A program made the translations under genes and the position numbers. The notes under the pieces were generated by a model, which was given only the letters and a program-made list of their open reading frames with translations, made no database searches and was not told where the DNA came from. DNA of 64,000 bases. It comes from Viola odorata. Its lineage: Eukaryota; Streptophyta; Magnoliopsida; Malpighiales; Violaceae. Positions 21,266 to 33,717 of the stretch are shown piece after piece (position 1 is the stretch's first letter; each line of letters begins with the position of its first letter). The stretch is from contig OY829541.1 of NCBI GenBank assembly GCA_963691705.1, positions 37,713,661 to 37,777,660 of the forward strand, written 5' to 3'.

Positions 21266-24200
21266 TGTTGCTACCCGATTTTTGACACGAGTAATTTAAA
21301 TCATCACTATTTATCATGACATTTCCACGTTTTTACTACTTATTATTATTCGTGTCATTTTATATTATTTCGCTTTATTCGTATTTTTATTATTTTTTTC
21401 GTTCGAGTTTTTATCGATTTTAAACAAGATTTTTCGGACCGTTGGTTCGAACAAAAATAAATACTTTTTCCCGTGCACACACAACGACTCATCTCCTCCA
21501 TTTTCAAAATAAAGCCAACACACTCATCCTTTTTTTCAAAAACACCAACGGACACCTTCTCCATTTTCTTTCAAAAAATACAACGGATCAATTGGATCCA
21601 TTATAAGCACACCATGCCATTTCAATCGGGGGAGGGGCAGCCATCACAATTCCATCCCTGCCAAATCCAAACTCCATCCTCCCAAAAAATCCAAATTCCA
21701 ATCCCAAATTAATTCCAAATCCGAAGCCCCTCCTCTGCTGTTACAATCAGCCCCTCCTCTGCATTAAAATCAGCCCCGCCACTGCACTAAATCAGCCTCT
21801 CCTCTACACCAAAACAACACTGAATAGCCACCCAAAACAACACTGAATCTACACCCAAAACAGCACTGAACCTGCACCAAAACAGCACTGAACCTGCACC
21901 CAAAAACCACCCAAAATCAGCCCCAAATCAGCCCCAAAAATCACCCAAAATCAGTCCCAAAATCAGCCCCGAAATCAACCCAAACAGCCCCAAAATCAGC
22001 CACAAAAACCACCCAAAATCAGTAACAGATCAGCCCTAAAAACAGCCCAAAAGCAGCCCCAAAACAGCCACCTCTGCCACCCTAAATCAGCCCCAAATCT
22101 GACCAAGAACCACCACCAAATCAGACCCAAAACAGACACCAATCAGCCCAAAAACCAGCACGAAATCAGATCCAAACAGACCCTAAAAACAGACCCAAAC
22201 CCCTGCACAAAGCCAACCTAAAACCACCGCCTGAAACCTTCACCAAATCAACACCGAACAACCCAAAAACCATTCAAAAACAGACCCAAATCAACCCAAA
22301 TCAGTCCCCCAAAATAGTCCTAAAATCCACCCGAAACCGAACCCAAATCTGGCATCAAACCTGCGGCTCCTCCACCACAACCAAATCCAGCTTGCTCACT
22401 GCCATTGCTCACTCTTTGGCCAAGAAATAAAGAGCAAAAGAAAAAAAGAAAGAAGGGAGAAGAGAGGAGATGGCTGCGTGCAGCCCTAAAAAAAAATGAA
22501 AAGAGGAGAAGAAATGGGTTAAAAATGAGGGAGAAGGAATAAGAGGGGTTGGGCTTCGGCCCAACCAAGGAAAGAAAATATAAATGGGCTGCGGCCCAAC
22601 CAGAAAAAATAGAAAAATGGGCTGCGGCCCATGAAGAGAAAAATAAACGAAATGGGCTGCGGCCCAAGCCCTTTTAATTAAATCGGTACTAACTTTTTCT
22701 TCGTATTTTTGTAGGTATCGAATTTACAATTACCGTCCTGAGCGGATATTTCACCATCGTCGATATCGGTGACAAATTCCTAAACCTGAGCTTTAGAGCT
22801 CACTTTTCCTTATTAGAATTAATGATTTAATTTATTGCCTATTCGTATGCATGTTATTTAGAATCGTTAGAATTCTAATTAATTTGTTTACATGATGATT
22901 ATGCGAAAGAATGTTTTAATTCTATGCTCGTTCGTGTGCAGCTTTGACTCCACGAATAGATTTTTATTTATGCTTATAAATGTGGATATATTTATGTACA
23001 TCAACATTATATTTTATTATGCATTCGTAATGACTTTCGACTGACTTGATCGTCGGAGTGTATACGCCGGGGAACCCCCCGGCGTCCTTTTCAGGTACAT
23101 GCGGAAGAAACGAGAAGGTATCGGATGCTTCGCTGACTTCAATATCGGTGACGATTTTCCAAACTCGAGCTTTAAAGCTCACTCCTCATTTATTTGAATT
23201 GCTAAATTATTATTGCTTGTGCTACTAACCTCGGTTTTGTAGGTTAGAATTAATTGATATTCGCCTTCAAGTACACTTCTCTCACCCTTTTATTTATTCA
23301 ATGCTTTTTGTTTATATTTGTATGTATGATTATTTAGAATTGTTAGTATTAAAATCAATTTGATTGCATGAGAATTAATTTTCATCAATAACTCCCTTTA
23401 ATAATTTCCCTCAAATCGACCCTTGCCTGAACGAATTAGGCTTAGTAATTACTCAACGTTCATTTTATTAAATGCATGAAATTTGAATAGGATTAGTATT
23501 AAACATCACGCTTTAATTTAATTGCATGATTATTAATTACTGAAATTCCTAAGATCTTTAATAAATCCCCACAAATCAAAACGAATAAAATCAATCCAAA
23601 AAAATCAAACAAAGTAGTAATCAAAACAACAGGATTTAAATCTTTTCCAATAACTTAGGCTCCTCTAAAATTATTGGATAGTAAATCACCAAAGAGAATA
23701 CTCATTTGAAAGCGAAAAGATAGTAAATGGGCCTTAAGCCCAACTTGTAGAAAATACCTCCATATTTTAATCCCTCTTATCTTTAGAGATCCCTCTTAAA
23801 AATGCGATTTAAACCTTTAATGTTGAATGATCATTTAAATTATGCTTGTTTCGCGTGCGGCTTTATCCCCACGAATTTATTTTAATTTATGCTCATTTTG
23901 ATGAATGAATTTCGTGTGCGGCTTCGACCCCACGATTGTATTTTAATTTATGTTATCTTGATGAATGTGTATCGTGTGCGGCTCCGACCCCACGATTGTA
24001 TTTTAATTTATGTTATCTTGATGAATGTGTTATGTGCGCGGCTTCGACCCCACTTCCCGGTTTTTCTCTTTTCAACGTGTTTTCGCATTCATTCCAAATA
24101 GTACTTTGCTATTTTATGCATGCGTAGAATCACACAGTAAATAGGATTAATCACGTGCATCTGCCCGATGATGTAGTAACTCATCTGTGATGATAGTGAT

Positions 24201-24755
24201 TTCGATCGCCGTGATTCGTCTATGATTTACTAGGGTCGTCGCTTTAGTAAAGATTAATAATAAAATGGTAGTAATTTCACTTAATCAATCTTGCATGTAA
24301 TCTGACTAATTTTTGAACTCGATTAAATATAACCGGAAATAGGTATGCAAACCGACCTTTTTCTTTTTTAGAGGATAAAATGTTTATTTTCTTTTTAACA
24401 ACTCGACAATAATTAGGATAAAATCAACCGAACCAACTAAAGAATTAAAGCGACGATCCCCCCTGAGGGCCCCAAATTACTTGTTTTTAACATGATTTTA
24501 AAACACCTCTTTTTAGAACCGGTAACCTTTTTAGGATGAGACTTGGGTGCCTCACACCTTCCCAAGTCCATAAAACGACCCCGAACCATTGTTCTCGGGT
24601 TTAGACCCTTTTTATTTGTGCCTTAATTTTTGTTTTATTTTCTTCTTCTTTTTCAGACTTTTAGGTTTCCCTAAACCTTAGAAAAAATAGGGTGGCGACT
24701 TCATTGTTATGTGTAATTTCTTTGCGTCCCGAATTTCGCTCGCGACGGTGCGACA
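21266..24755 (+). repeat. Ogre-like LTR, copy 1
   Basis: It starts TGTTGCTACCCGATTTTTGAC, a typical start of Ogre/Tat-type LTRs, and ends GTGCGACA, 3490 bases in all. Inside are a C/A-rich stretch with CAGCCCCAAA words (21700-22330), GGGCTGCGGCCCA repeats (22540-22680), a TATA-like box at 22975-22982, a GC hairpin motif at 23053-23098, and about four 60-base repeats with GCGGCTTCGACCCCACG (23860-24060). ORFs inside it are artefacts of these repeats. Confidence 0.88.
23053..23098 (+). promoter_or_regulatory. LTR hairpin motif shared with Tat LTRs (Ogre copy 1)
   Basis: TCGGAGTGTATACGCCGG … CCCCCCGGCG … CAGGTAC, 46 bases, with a stem CGCCGGGG/CCCCGGCG-like. It lies 70 bases after the TATA-like box 22975-22982. 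Copies are at 32015-32060, 36519-36564, 49258-49304 and 34914-34958 (minus). Confidence 0.65.
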
Positions 24756-24758
24756 GTT

Positions 24759-24776
24759 TGGCGACTTCACTGGGGA
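24759..24776 (+). promoter_or_regulatory. Primer binding site of the Ogre-like unit, tRNA-Arg type
   Basis: TGGCGACTTCACTGGGGA begins three bases after the LTR. It resembles the tRNA-Arg-complementary site known from Ogre elements. A second copy is at 33721-33738. Confidence 0.75.
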
Positions 24777-25699
24777 CTTAGGGTCGAAGCCGGAATTATT
24801 TGCCTGAGGTGTTTATTGTTGTTATTTTATTTGTTTACTCGCTTTGATATCAATTTTTGTCTTTTCATTCGCATCACGCATAATGCCCTATTGCCGGGCC
24901 TGTTCCAAATAGGATTAGGAGGTTAGTAGTGAGGCCCTAGGGCACGTGTCCTGGGTAGTTTTCACCAACGCCAAACTCGGATTCGAACCCCTAAATGGAT
25001 GAGCGCTACGAGCTTTTGATGGTTCGGTCGGCAATCATGTATCCGTTTACTGAGGGACCACTTTTTGGTATCGTTCGGGAGCCTTTCAGCCAGTTAGAAG
25101 TAGTGGAAGTTACCCCAGCACGTGCATCATGATTGCATGTATATGTTCCAATTTGCTTCACCATTGCTATGATATATCCCATGTATATATATTCCAATTT
25201 GTTTCATTATTTGCCATGATGTATTTTACAACTTGCTTCGTTATTTCCATTATTCTCCATTATGCGATTTTAATCCTTTCAAGGTATTAAATTCCTTCCT
25301 TATTATTGCTTTTTACCATTTACTCCTTCTGTTTTTCTGTATTAACATGCATAATGCATCGTTCACGCAAAATTTTGGGTCTAAGTTTCCGCAATGAATA
25401 CATGATCAAAACCTAGGATTTTAGAAAATGATGCGATATCATTTTTCCCTTCATAGAGATGGAGTTTAAGCTGCCTCTATAGGGACTAGATTTGAATAAA
25501 GCCTTCTTCCAAGGCACTTAGTTGCCCAACTTGGAAATATCATATAGCAAACACTTAGATAATTTTCGAAGATAAATCAATCTATCATGATTAAAATGAA
25601 TTCAGAAAAATTAGGATAGTTGGACCTTAAGTCAGATGCACACATGCATACATTTTTTTCTTATGCCCATACTTACATCTATCTGTTTTCTTTATTTTC
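24777..25699 (+). other. Leader of the Ogre-like internal region
   Basis: I see no credible coding text. At 25699-25702 TTTTCAGG resembles a splice acceptor ahead of a short open frame (RTIPPKALQTQKRTELVMRI). The array's right-hand copy ends inside this leader (base 25543 corresponds to 34505). Confidence 0.4.
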
Positions 25700-26173
25700 A
25701 GGAAGAACTATTCCCCCGAAAGCTCTTCAAACACAGAAAAGGACAGAACTGGTCATGAGGATAGCAGAGCTAAAGGAGCAACTCCAAACTACTTCAGAAC
25801 GGGTACTACAAGCAAAAAGAATGGGACAAGATGACACTTGATTATCCGCCTCTTCCATTCATACAACAGGGCCTACTATCACGAGTCCCTCTATGCCCTA
25901 ATCTGTAATTGGCGCAATTGGACAAGGAACTCCGGATTACACTCTAGAGTATTATTCCGCCTTTAAAGCACATGTTCGTCACTTGATCAAATGTGGATGG
26001 ATCTCCTTCGAAAGATTAACCAAAAGACCATATGACCCCCCCCCCAAAGAACCAAAAAAAAAATCCCAATCAAAATCACCAAAACTATAGTCGAAACCAA
26101 GAAACGTTTCCACTTTTCCCACTACAAATATCACAACACATACAAATGAGACCATATAACCCACCAAAGAACA

Positions 26174-26208
<35 letters not shown>

Positions 26209-26470
26209 GAAAGAAAAGAAGAAGACTATCAAGCCACTACTACCTCTTCCAGAAATCTACAAGCATCTTCTAAGCAGCCGGTTAGATTGTACCAATCCGA
26301 CCTTCCCAAGCTTATCTCCCGAAGGGGTTCAATCCTAAATGTTACATGTGCATACCATGCGGGAACTCGGAGTCACACTCTAAAGAATTGTTCCATCTTT
26401 CAAGGCACAGGTTCGTCACTTGATCAAGTGCGGATGGATCCTCTTCGAAGGATTAAACAAAGGACTTAAC
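25700..26470 (+). pseudogene. Decayed gag of the Ogre-like unit
   Basis: The segment at 26220-26469 reads EEDYQATTTSSRNL … CAYHAGTRSHTLKNCSIF, which resembles the Cys/His cluster at the end of Ogre-type Gag (C-x2-H … H-x4-C). The upstream part is short, broken and interrupted by a run of about 38 A (26166-26203). No complete Gag core is present. Confidence 0.5.
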
Positions 26471-26594
26471 ACAACAATCAACCCTCCTCCGAATCGTTCC
26501 TTAGGTGATGAAGGAGTGAATATTGTTTTAGTCAAGAAGATTGATGATCCCTTTCCTTTAAGCGTTGGGGGTACCACGAGAAAAGCTTTGCGCT

Positions 26595-26838
26595 AGTCAA
26601 AGGAAGATATCTGCAACATTCAGAGGGTAATTTGAGAGGATTGTTTATTTTGCCTGGGGGCAAGTAAGCATAGAATCCAAGATTGTGCGATCTTCTTACA
26701 GAAGGTGGAATAGATGATAGTCAAAGGAAGATATCTGCGACATTCAGAGGGTAATTTGAGAGGATTGTTTATTTTGCCTGGGGGGCAAGTAAGCATAGAA
26801 TCCAAGATTGTGCGATCTTCTTACAGAAGGTGGAATAG
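26595..26838. repeat. Tandem duplication, 124-base unit
   Basis: 26595-26713 and 26719-26838 are nearly identical and carry GTCAAAGGAAGATATCTGC … GAAGGTGGAATAG. The differences are one substitution (CAACATT versus CGACATT) and one extra G. I see no coding content; the rest of 26470-27559 is decayed internal sequence. Confidence 0.85.
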
Positions 26839-27559
26839 TTAATAGATTCTTTAGGCATCCAGGTTGGATTTTGGATTTTGGAAAGAAACGTAAGGGGCGG
26901 GGACTCTAGCCTTGTTAAAAGTTAGGGAAGGCTGTCAATTACGGGATCTTCCATCTTCCATCTTCCTTCTTCCACCATTGCTAAAATTGGGGGGCATGAC
27001 CCAGGACGGGAGGTGTTATATCTCCAAAGAAGTTGAGAAACAAAGCAAGCCAAGAGAGAGTCCGCTGGTTCTTTATTACAAAAGAGGAATAGACCCGTGT
27101 CTGAAAATAGTATAACAGAATCCCCAAAGATCATCAACTAGAGATCTACTTGGGTCAATACAACTTCGACATTCCGAAGCTCATTGAAAAGGTCTAGAAA
27201 GTCAACAGGTAAATTAGACCACCACAATGTTTCCTAAAAGTCTCTCCCAAAAGAGATTATCGCCACGAAGGAAGATGATGTTGAGGCTCCATACAAGTCA
27301 GCCCATTTAGTAAGTCCCTCGTCAGGAGAAGTTTAAAGAGATAAACTTGGGGGCAAGAACATCAGAAAATAGTCGAGATTGGAATGATCTCGAACTCTAG
27401 GAAGTTGATTTCATTCCTCAATGATTAAATGGATGTGCTCGAATGATCGTATAAAGATACGTCGGGTCGTTACCCTATATTTGAGCATCGCATTCCGATG
27501 AAACGTGAGTCCAAGCCGACGACATCGAAACTCCTCACATGGCCGTCACAAGATGAATG

Positions 27560-28035
27560 ACATAGTGAAGCTAATCAATAACTTGAAGAAGATTATCCAG
27601 AAGATGGTGATCATTTGTAAGGATTGACACGACGTGCTTCCTTTTCCTTTGCACGCTTATCATATTGCTATTCGTACTTCAATGGGGGGCAACTCTTTAT
27701 CCCCTAGTTTACAACATGGAAGCAGTGATTCCACTCAAGGTGGAAATTCCTTCTCTCGGAGTCTTGGCTGAATCAGGAAGAATCCGATTGGGCGAAAGAG
27801 AAGTATGAACAGTTGAATCTGATATCAGAAATATGATTGACAGCCATGAAGATGGCTAATGCTTAAATGCGACCTCGCAAGTTCAAAGCAGAGGAGGGAC
27901 TAGTGAAAAGGGTCTTTCCTCATCAGGAGGACGATCTGGAAAAGTGGGCCCCCAAGTATGAAGGTCCTTATGTGATCAAGCACACATTCTCGAAAAATGG
28001 CTTTAATGCTTACCAACATGAATGGGGATGATCTA
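27560..28035 (+). pseudogene. Decayed integrase C-terminus of the Ogre-like unit
   Basis: Read through stops and shifts, the text NLKKIIQKM … HDVLPFPLHAYHIAIRTSMG … YNMEAVIPLKVEIPSLGVLAESG … KVFPHQEDDLEKWAPKYEGPYVIKHTFS follows the C-terminal end of Tat/Ogre integrases. All earlier pol domains are gone, so this element cannot move by itself. Confidence 0.75.
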
Positions 28036-28039
28036 TCAA

Positions 28040-29099
28040 AAATCGTGTGGCGGTTCAAACCCCACCTTACAAAAAATCGTGTGGCGGTTCAAACCCCACC
28101 TTTCAAAAATCATATGGCGGTTTAAAACCCCACGTTGCAAAAATTGTGTGGCGGTTTAAACCCCACCTTTCAAAAAATCAAATCTTGTGGAGGTTCAAAA
28201 ACCCCACCTTTCAAAAATCGAATCAAGTGGCGGTTCAAACCCCACCTTTCAAAAAAGTCGTGGCGGTTCAAACCCCACGTTGTAAAAATCGTGTGGCGGT
28301 TCAAACCTCACCTTTCAAAAAATATATATATCATGTGGATGTTCAAAAACTCCACCTTTCAAAAAATCGTGTGGCGGTTCAAACCCCACCTCTTCAAAAT
28401 TGTGCGGCGGTTCAAAACCCCCGTCTTTCAAAAAAATCATGTGGCGGTTCAAACCCCACCTTACAAAAAATCGTGTGGCGGTTCAAACCCTACCTTTCAA
28501 AAATCGTGTGGCGGTTCAAACCCCATCTTTCAAAAAATCATGTGGCGGTTCAAACCCCACCTTTCAAAAAATCATGTGGCGGTTCAAACCCCACTTTACA
28601 AAAAATCGTGTGGCGGTTCAAACCCCACCTTACAAAAAATCGTGTGGCGGTTCAAACCCCACCTTTCAAAAAATCATGTGGCGGTTTAAACCCCACCTTA
28701 CAAAAATGGTGTGGCGGTTCAAACCCCATCTTTCAAAAAAATCATGTGGCGGTTCGAACCCCACCTTTCAAAAATCATGTGGCGGTTCAAACCCCACATT
28801 TCAAAAAATCATGTGGCGGTTCAAACCCCACCTTTCAAAGAATCATGTGGCGGTTAAAACCCCACCTTGTAAAAATCATGTGGCGGTTCAAACCCTACCT
28901 TTCAAAAAATGTGGCGGTTCAAACCCCACCTTTCAAAAAATCATGTGGCGGTTCAGACCCCACCTTTCAAAAAAAAAATCGTCTGCCGGTTCAAAACCCC
29001 ACTCTTCAAAAATTGTGCGGCGGTTCAAACCCCCACTCTTCAATCTTGTGGCGGTTCAGACCCCACCTTTCAAAAATCGTGTGGCGATTCAAAACCCAC

Positions 29100-29148
<49 letters not shown>

Positions 29149-29215
29149 GTGTGGTGGTTCAAACCTCACCTTTCAAAAATCATGCGGTGGTTCAAACCCC
29201 CTCTCTTCAATATGT
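28040..29215 (+). repeat. Minisatellite of about 33 units, 33-34 bases each
   Basis: The consensus is GTGTGGCGGTTCAAACCCCA followed by CCTTTCAAAAAATC. Units differ by substitutions and A-run length; a run of about 44 A interrupts it at 29103-29147. Because no unit frame contains a stop, all three plus frames stay open for long stretches (for example 28047-29105). These are not genes. Each unit holds GGTTCAAACCC. Confidence 0.92.
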
Positions 29216-29274
29216 AAATGATGATACTGGCAAGAGAAATTTAACCTTTGTTTTGCAGAATCAGTCATGATTAT

Positions 29275-29990
29275 CAACATCCAAGTCGAGTCATCAGTGT
29301 CCGAGTGGAACTGAAATTTTTAGGCATCCGAGTGGAGCCACCAGCGTCTGAGTAGGGCTGGATTTACATTTATGCATCGCGGAATTCGAGGGGAGACGTC
29401 CGAGTGAATCCGCATTTTACTTTCTGTAAGACATCCGAGTGGAGTCGTCAGTGTCCGAGTGGAACTGAGTTTTAGGTATCCGAGTGGAGTCATCAGTGTA
29501 CCGAGTGGAACTGAGTTTTAGGTATCCGAATGGAGTCATCAGTGTCCGAGTGGAACTGAGTTTTAGGCATCCGAGTGGAGTCCTCAGTGTACCGAGTGGA
29601 ATTGAGTTTTAGGCATCCGAATGGAGTCATCAGTGTACCGAGTGGAACTGAATTTTTAGGCATCCGAGTGGAGCCATCAGCGTCTGAGTAGAGCTGAATT
29701 GTCCAACGTCCGAGTGGAGTTGTCGGTATCTGAGTAGAGCCGTTATTTTAAGACGTCCGAGTGGAGTCATCAGTGTCCGAGTGGAACTGAAGTTTGCAAG
29801 GCATCCGAGTGGAGCCACCAGCGTCTGAGTAGAGCTGGATTTATGTTTATGCATCGCGGTATTCGAGGGGAGACGCCCGAGTGAAGCCGCATTTTACATT
29901 CCTGCAAGGCATCCGAGTGGAGCCATCAGCGTCCGATTGGAGCTGAATTTTTTTTCGTGCAATTTAAATTCCCGCGCCAACATCCAAATT
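29275..29990 (+). repeat. CCGAGTGGAG tandem repeats, 3' region of the Ogre-like unit
   Basis: Units of about 45-50 bases alternate GGCATCCGAGTGGAGTCATC and AGTGTCCGAGTGGAACTGA, with many point changes. They lie between the minisatellite and the purine tract. The left end of the array (20770) starts within this repeat class. Confidence 0.85.
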
Positions 29991-30227
29991 GAGGTACGTT
30001 TACATTTACGCAATTTATATTTCTGCAAGACGTCCGAGTGGAGGTAAGATCACATTTTCGCTATTTACATTTCTGCATCATGGTATCCAAATGGAGCCAT
30101 TTTCTTTTATGTCCTCACATATCATTTTGCATCTAAAACATTCGTGGCACTGGGGCAACCTTCTTTACTGCTCATCAAAAATTTTAGTTACACTTTATTT
30201 TTGATAAGACAGTAAAGAGGGGGCAAC

Positions 30228-33200
30228 TGTTGCTACCCGATTTTTGACACGAGTAATTTAAATCATCACTATTTATCATGACATTTCCACGTTTTTACTA
30301 CTTATTATTATTCGTGTCATTTTATATTATTTCGCTTTATTCGTATTTTTATTATTTTTTTCGTTCGAGTTTTTATCGATTTTAAACAAGATTTTTCGGA
30401 CCGTTGGTTCGAACAAAAATAAATACTTTTTCCCGTGCACACACAACGACTCATCTCCTCCATTTTCAAAATAAAGCCAACACACTCATCCTTTTTTTCA
30501 AAGACACCAACGGACACCTTCTCCATTTTCTTTCAAAAAATACAACGGATCAATTGGATCCATTATAAGCACACCATGCCATTTCAATCGGGGGAGGGGC
30601 AGCCATCACAATTCCATCCCTGCCAAATCCAAACTCCATCCTCCCAAAAAATCCAAATTCCAATCCCAAATTAATTCCAAATCCGAAGCCCCTCCTCTGC
30701 TGTTACAATCAGCCCCTCCTCTGCATTAAAATCAGCCCCGCCACTGCACTAAATCAGCCTCTCCTCTACACCAAAACAACACTGAATAGCCACCCAAAAC
30801 AACACTGAATCTACACCCAAAACAGCACTGAACCTGCACCAAAACAGCACTGAACCTGCACCCAAAAACCACCCAAAATCAGCCCCAAATCAGCCCCAAA
30901 AATCACCCAAAATCAGTCCCAAAATCAGCCCCGAAATCAACCCAAACAGCCCCAAAATCAGCCACAAAAACCACCCAAAATCAGTAACAGATCAGCCCTA
31001 AAAACAGCCCAAAAGCAGCCCCAAAACAGCCACCTCTGCCACCCTAAATCAGCCCCAAATCTGACCAAGAACCACCACCAAATCAGACCCAAAACAGACA
31101 CCAATCAGCCCAAAAACCAGCACGAAATCAGATCCAAACAGACCCTAAAAACAGACCCAAACCCCTGCACAAAGCCAACCTAAAACCACCGCCTGAAACC
31201 TTCACCAAATCAACACCGAACAACCCAAAAACCATTCAAAAACAGACCCAAATCAACCCAAATCAGTCCCCCAAAATAGTCCTAAAATCCACCCGAAACC
31301 GAACCCAAATCTGGCATCAAACCTGCGGCTCCTCCACCACAACCAAATCCAGCTTGCTCACTGCCATTGCTCACTCTTTGGCCAAGAAATAAAGAGCAAA
31401 AGAAAAAAAGAAAGAAGGGAGAAGAGAGGAGATGGCTGCGTGCAGCCCTAAAAAAAAATGAAAAGAGGAGAAGAAATGGGTTAAAAATGAGGGAGAAGGA
31501 ATAAGAGGGGTTGGGCTTCGGCCCAACCAAGGAAAGAAAATATAAATGGGCTGCGGCCCAACCAGAAAAAATAGAAAAATGGGCTGCGGCCCATGAAGAG
31601 AAAAATAAACGAAATGGGCTGCGGCCCAAGCCCTTTTAATTAAATCGGTACTAACTTTTTCTTCGTATTTTTGTAGGTATCGAATTTACAATTACCGTCC
31701 TGAGCGGATATTTCACCATCGTCGATATCGGTGACAAATTCCTAAACCTGAGCTTTAGAGCTCACTTTTCCTTATTAGAATTAATGATTTAATTTATTGC
31801 CTATTCGTATGCATGTTATTTAGAATCGTTAGAATTCTAATTAATTTGTTTACATGATGATTATGCGAAAGAATGTTTTAATTCTATGCTCGTTCGTGTG
31901 CAGCTTTGACTCCACGAATAGATTTTTATTTATGCTTATAAATGTGGATATATTTATGTACATCAACATTATATTTTATTATGCATTCGTAATGACTTTC
32001 GACTGACTTGATCGTCGGAGTGTATACGCCGGGGAACCCCCCGGCGTCCTTTTCAGGTACATGCGGAAGAAACGAGAAGGTATCGGATGCTTCGCTGACT
32101 TCAATATCGGTGACGATTTTCCAAACTCGAGCTTTAAAGCTCACTCCTCATTTATTTGAATTGCTAAATTATTATTGCTTGTGCTACTAACCTCGGTTTT
32201 GTAGGTTAGAATTAATTGATATTCGCCTTCAAGTACACTTCTCTCACCCTTTTATTTATTCAATGCTTTTTGTTTATATTTGTATGTATGATTATTTAGA
32301 ATTGTTAGTATTAAAATCAATTTGATTGCATGAGAATTAATTTTCATCAATAACTCCCTTTAATAATTTCCCTCAAATCGACCCTTGCCTGAACGAATTA
32401 GGCTTAGTAATTACTCAACGTTCATTTTATTAAATGCATGAAATTTGAATAGGATTAGTATTAAACATCACGCTTTAATTTAATTGCATGATTATTAATT
32501 ACTGAAATTCCTAAGATCTTTAATAAATCCCCACAAATCAAAACGAATAAAATCAATCCAAAAAAATCAAACAAAGTAGTAATCAAAACAACAGGATTTA
32601 AATCTTTTCCAATAACTTAGGCTCCTCTAAAATTATTGGATAGTAAATCACCAAAGAGAATACTCATTTGAAAGCGAAAAGATAGTAAATGGGCCTTAAG
32701 CCCAACTTGTAGAAAATACCTCCATATTTTAATCCCTCTTATCTTTAGAGATCCCTCTTAAAAATGCGATTTAAACCTTTAATGTTGAATGATCATTTAA
32801 ATTATGCTTGTTTCGCGTGCGGCTTTATCCCCACGAATTTATTTTAATTTATGCTCATTTTGATGAATGAATTTCGTGTGCGGCTTCGACCCCACGATTG
32901 TATTTTAATTTATGTTATCTTGATGAATGTGTATCGTGTGCGGCTCCGACCCCACGATTGTATTTTAATTTATGTTATCTTGATGAATGTGTTATGTGCG
33001 CGGCTTCGACCCCACTTCCCGGTTTTTCTCTTTTCAACGTGTTTTCGCATTCATTCCAAATAGTACTTTGCTATTTTATGCATGCGTAGAATCACACAGT
33101 AAATAGGATTAATCACGTGCATCTGCCCGATGATGTAGTAACTCATCTGTGATGATAGTGATTTCGATCGCCGTGATTCGTCTATGATTTACTAGGGTCG

Positions 33201-33717
33201 TCGCTTTAGTAAAGATTAATAATAAAATGGTAGTAATTTCACTTAATCAATCTTGCATGTAATCTGACTAATTTTTGAACTCGATTAAATATAACCGGAA
33301 ATAGGTATGCAAACCGACCTTTTTCTTTTTTAGAGGATAAAATGTTTATTTTCTTTTTAACAACTCGACAATAATTAGGATAAAATCAACCGAACCAACT
33401 AAAGAATTAAAGCGACGATCCCCCCTGAGGGCCCCAAATTACTTGTTTTTAACATGATTTTAAAACACCTCTTTTTAGAACCGGTAACCTTTTTAGGATG
33501 AGACTTGGGTGCCTCACACCTTCCCAAGTCCATAAAACGACCCCGAACCATTGTTCTCGGGTTTAGACCCTTTTTATTTGTGCCTTAATTTTTGTTTTAT
33601 TTTCTTCTTCTTTTTCAGACTTTTAGGTTTCCCTAAACCTTAGAAAAAATAGGGTGGCGACTTCATTGTTATGTGTAATTTCTTTGCGTCCCGAATTTCG
33701 CTCGCGACGGTGCGACA
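30228..33717 (+). repeat. Ogre-like LTR, copy 2
   Basis: 3490 bases, the same length as copy 1, with very few differences (for example AAAGACACC at 30499-30507 against AAAACACC in copy 1). The TATA-like box is at 31937-31944 and the GC hairpin motif at 32015-32060. The purine tract AAAGAGGGGGCAAC precedes it and the tRNA-Arg-type primer site (33721-33738) follows it. Confidence 0.9.

Noticed and set aside
23889..24127. Two overlapping repeat ORFs (70 and 63 codons) in the Ogre-like LTR
   Set aside because: They come from the 60-base tandem repeats and recur in LTR copy 2.
28040..29215. Regular repeats that might be a CRISPR array
   Set aside because: There are no unique spacers; units are contiguous and diverged, and the setting is a plant retrotransposon.
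21266..33717. Two LTRs read as a simple complete element 21266-33717
   Set aside because: Identical sequence continues on the outer side of both LTRs (20770-21265 and 33718-34505) and there is no target duplication at the LTR ends.
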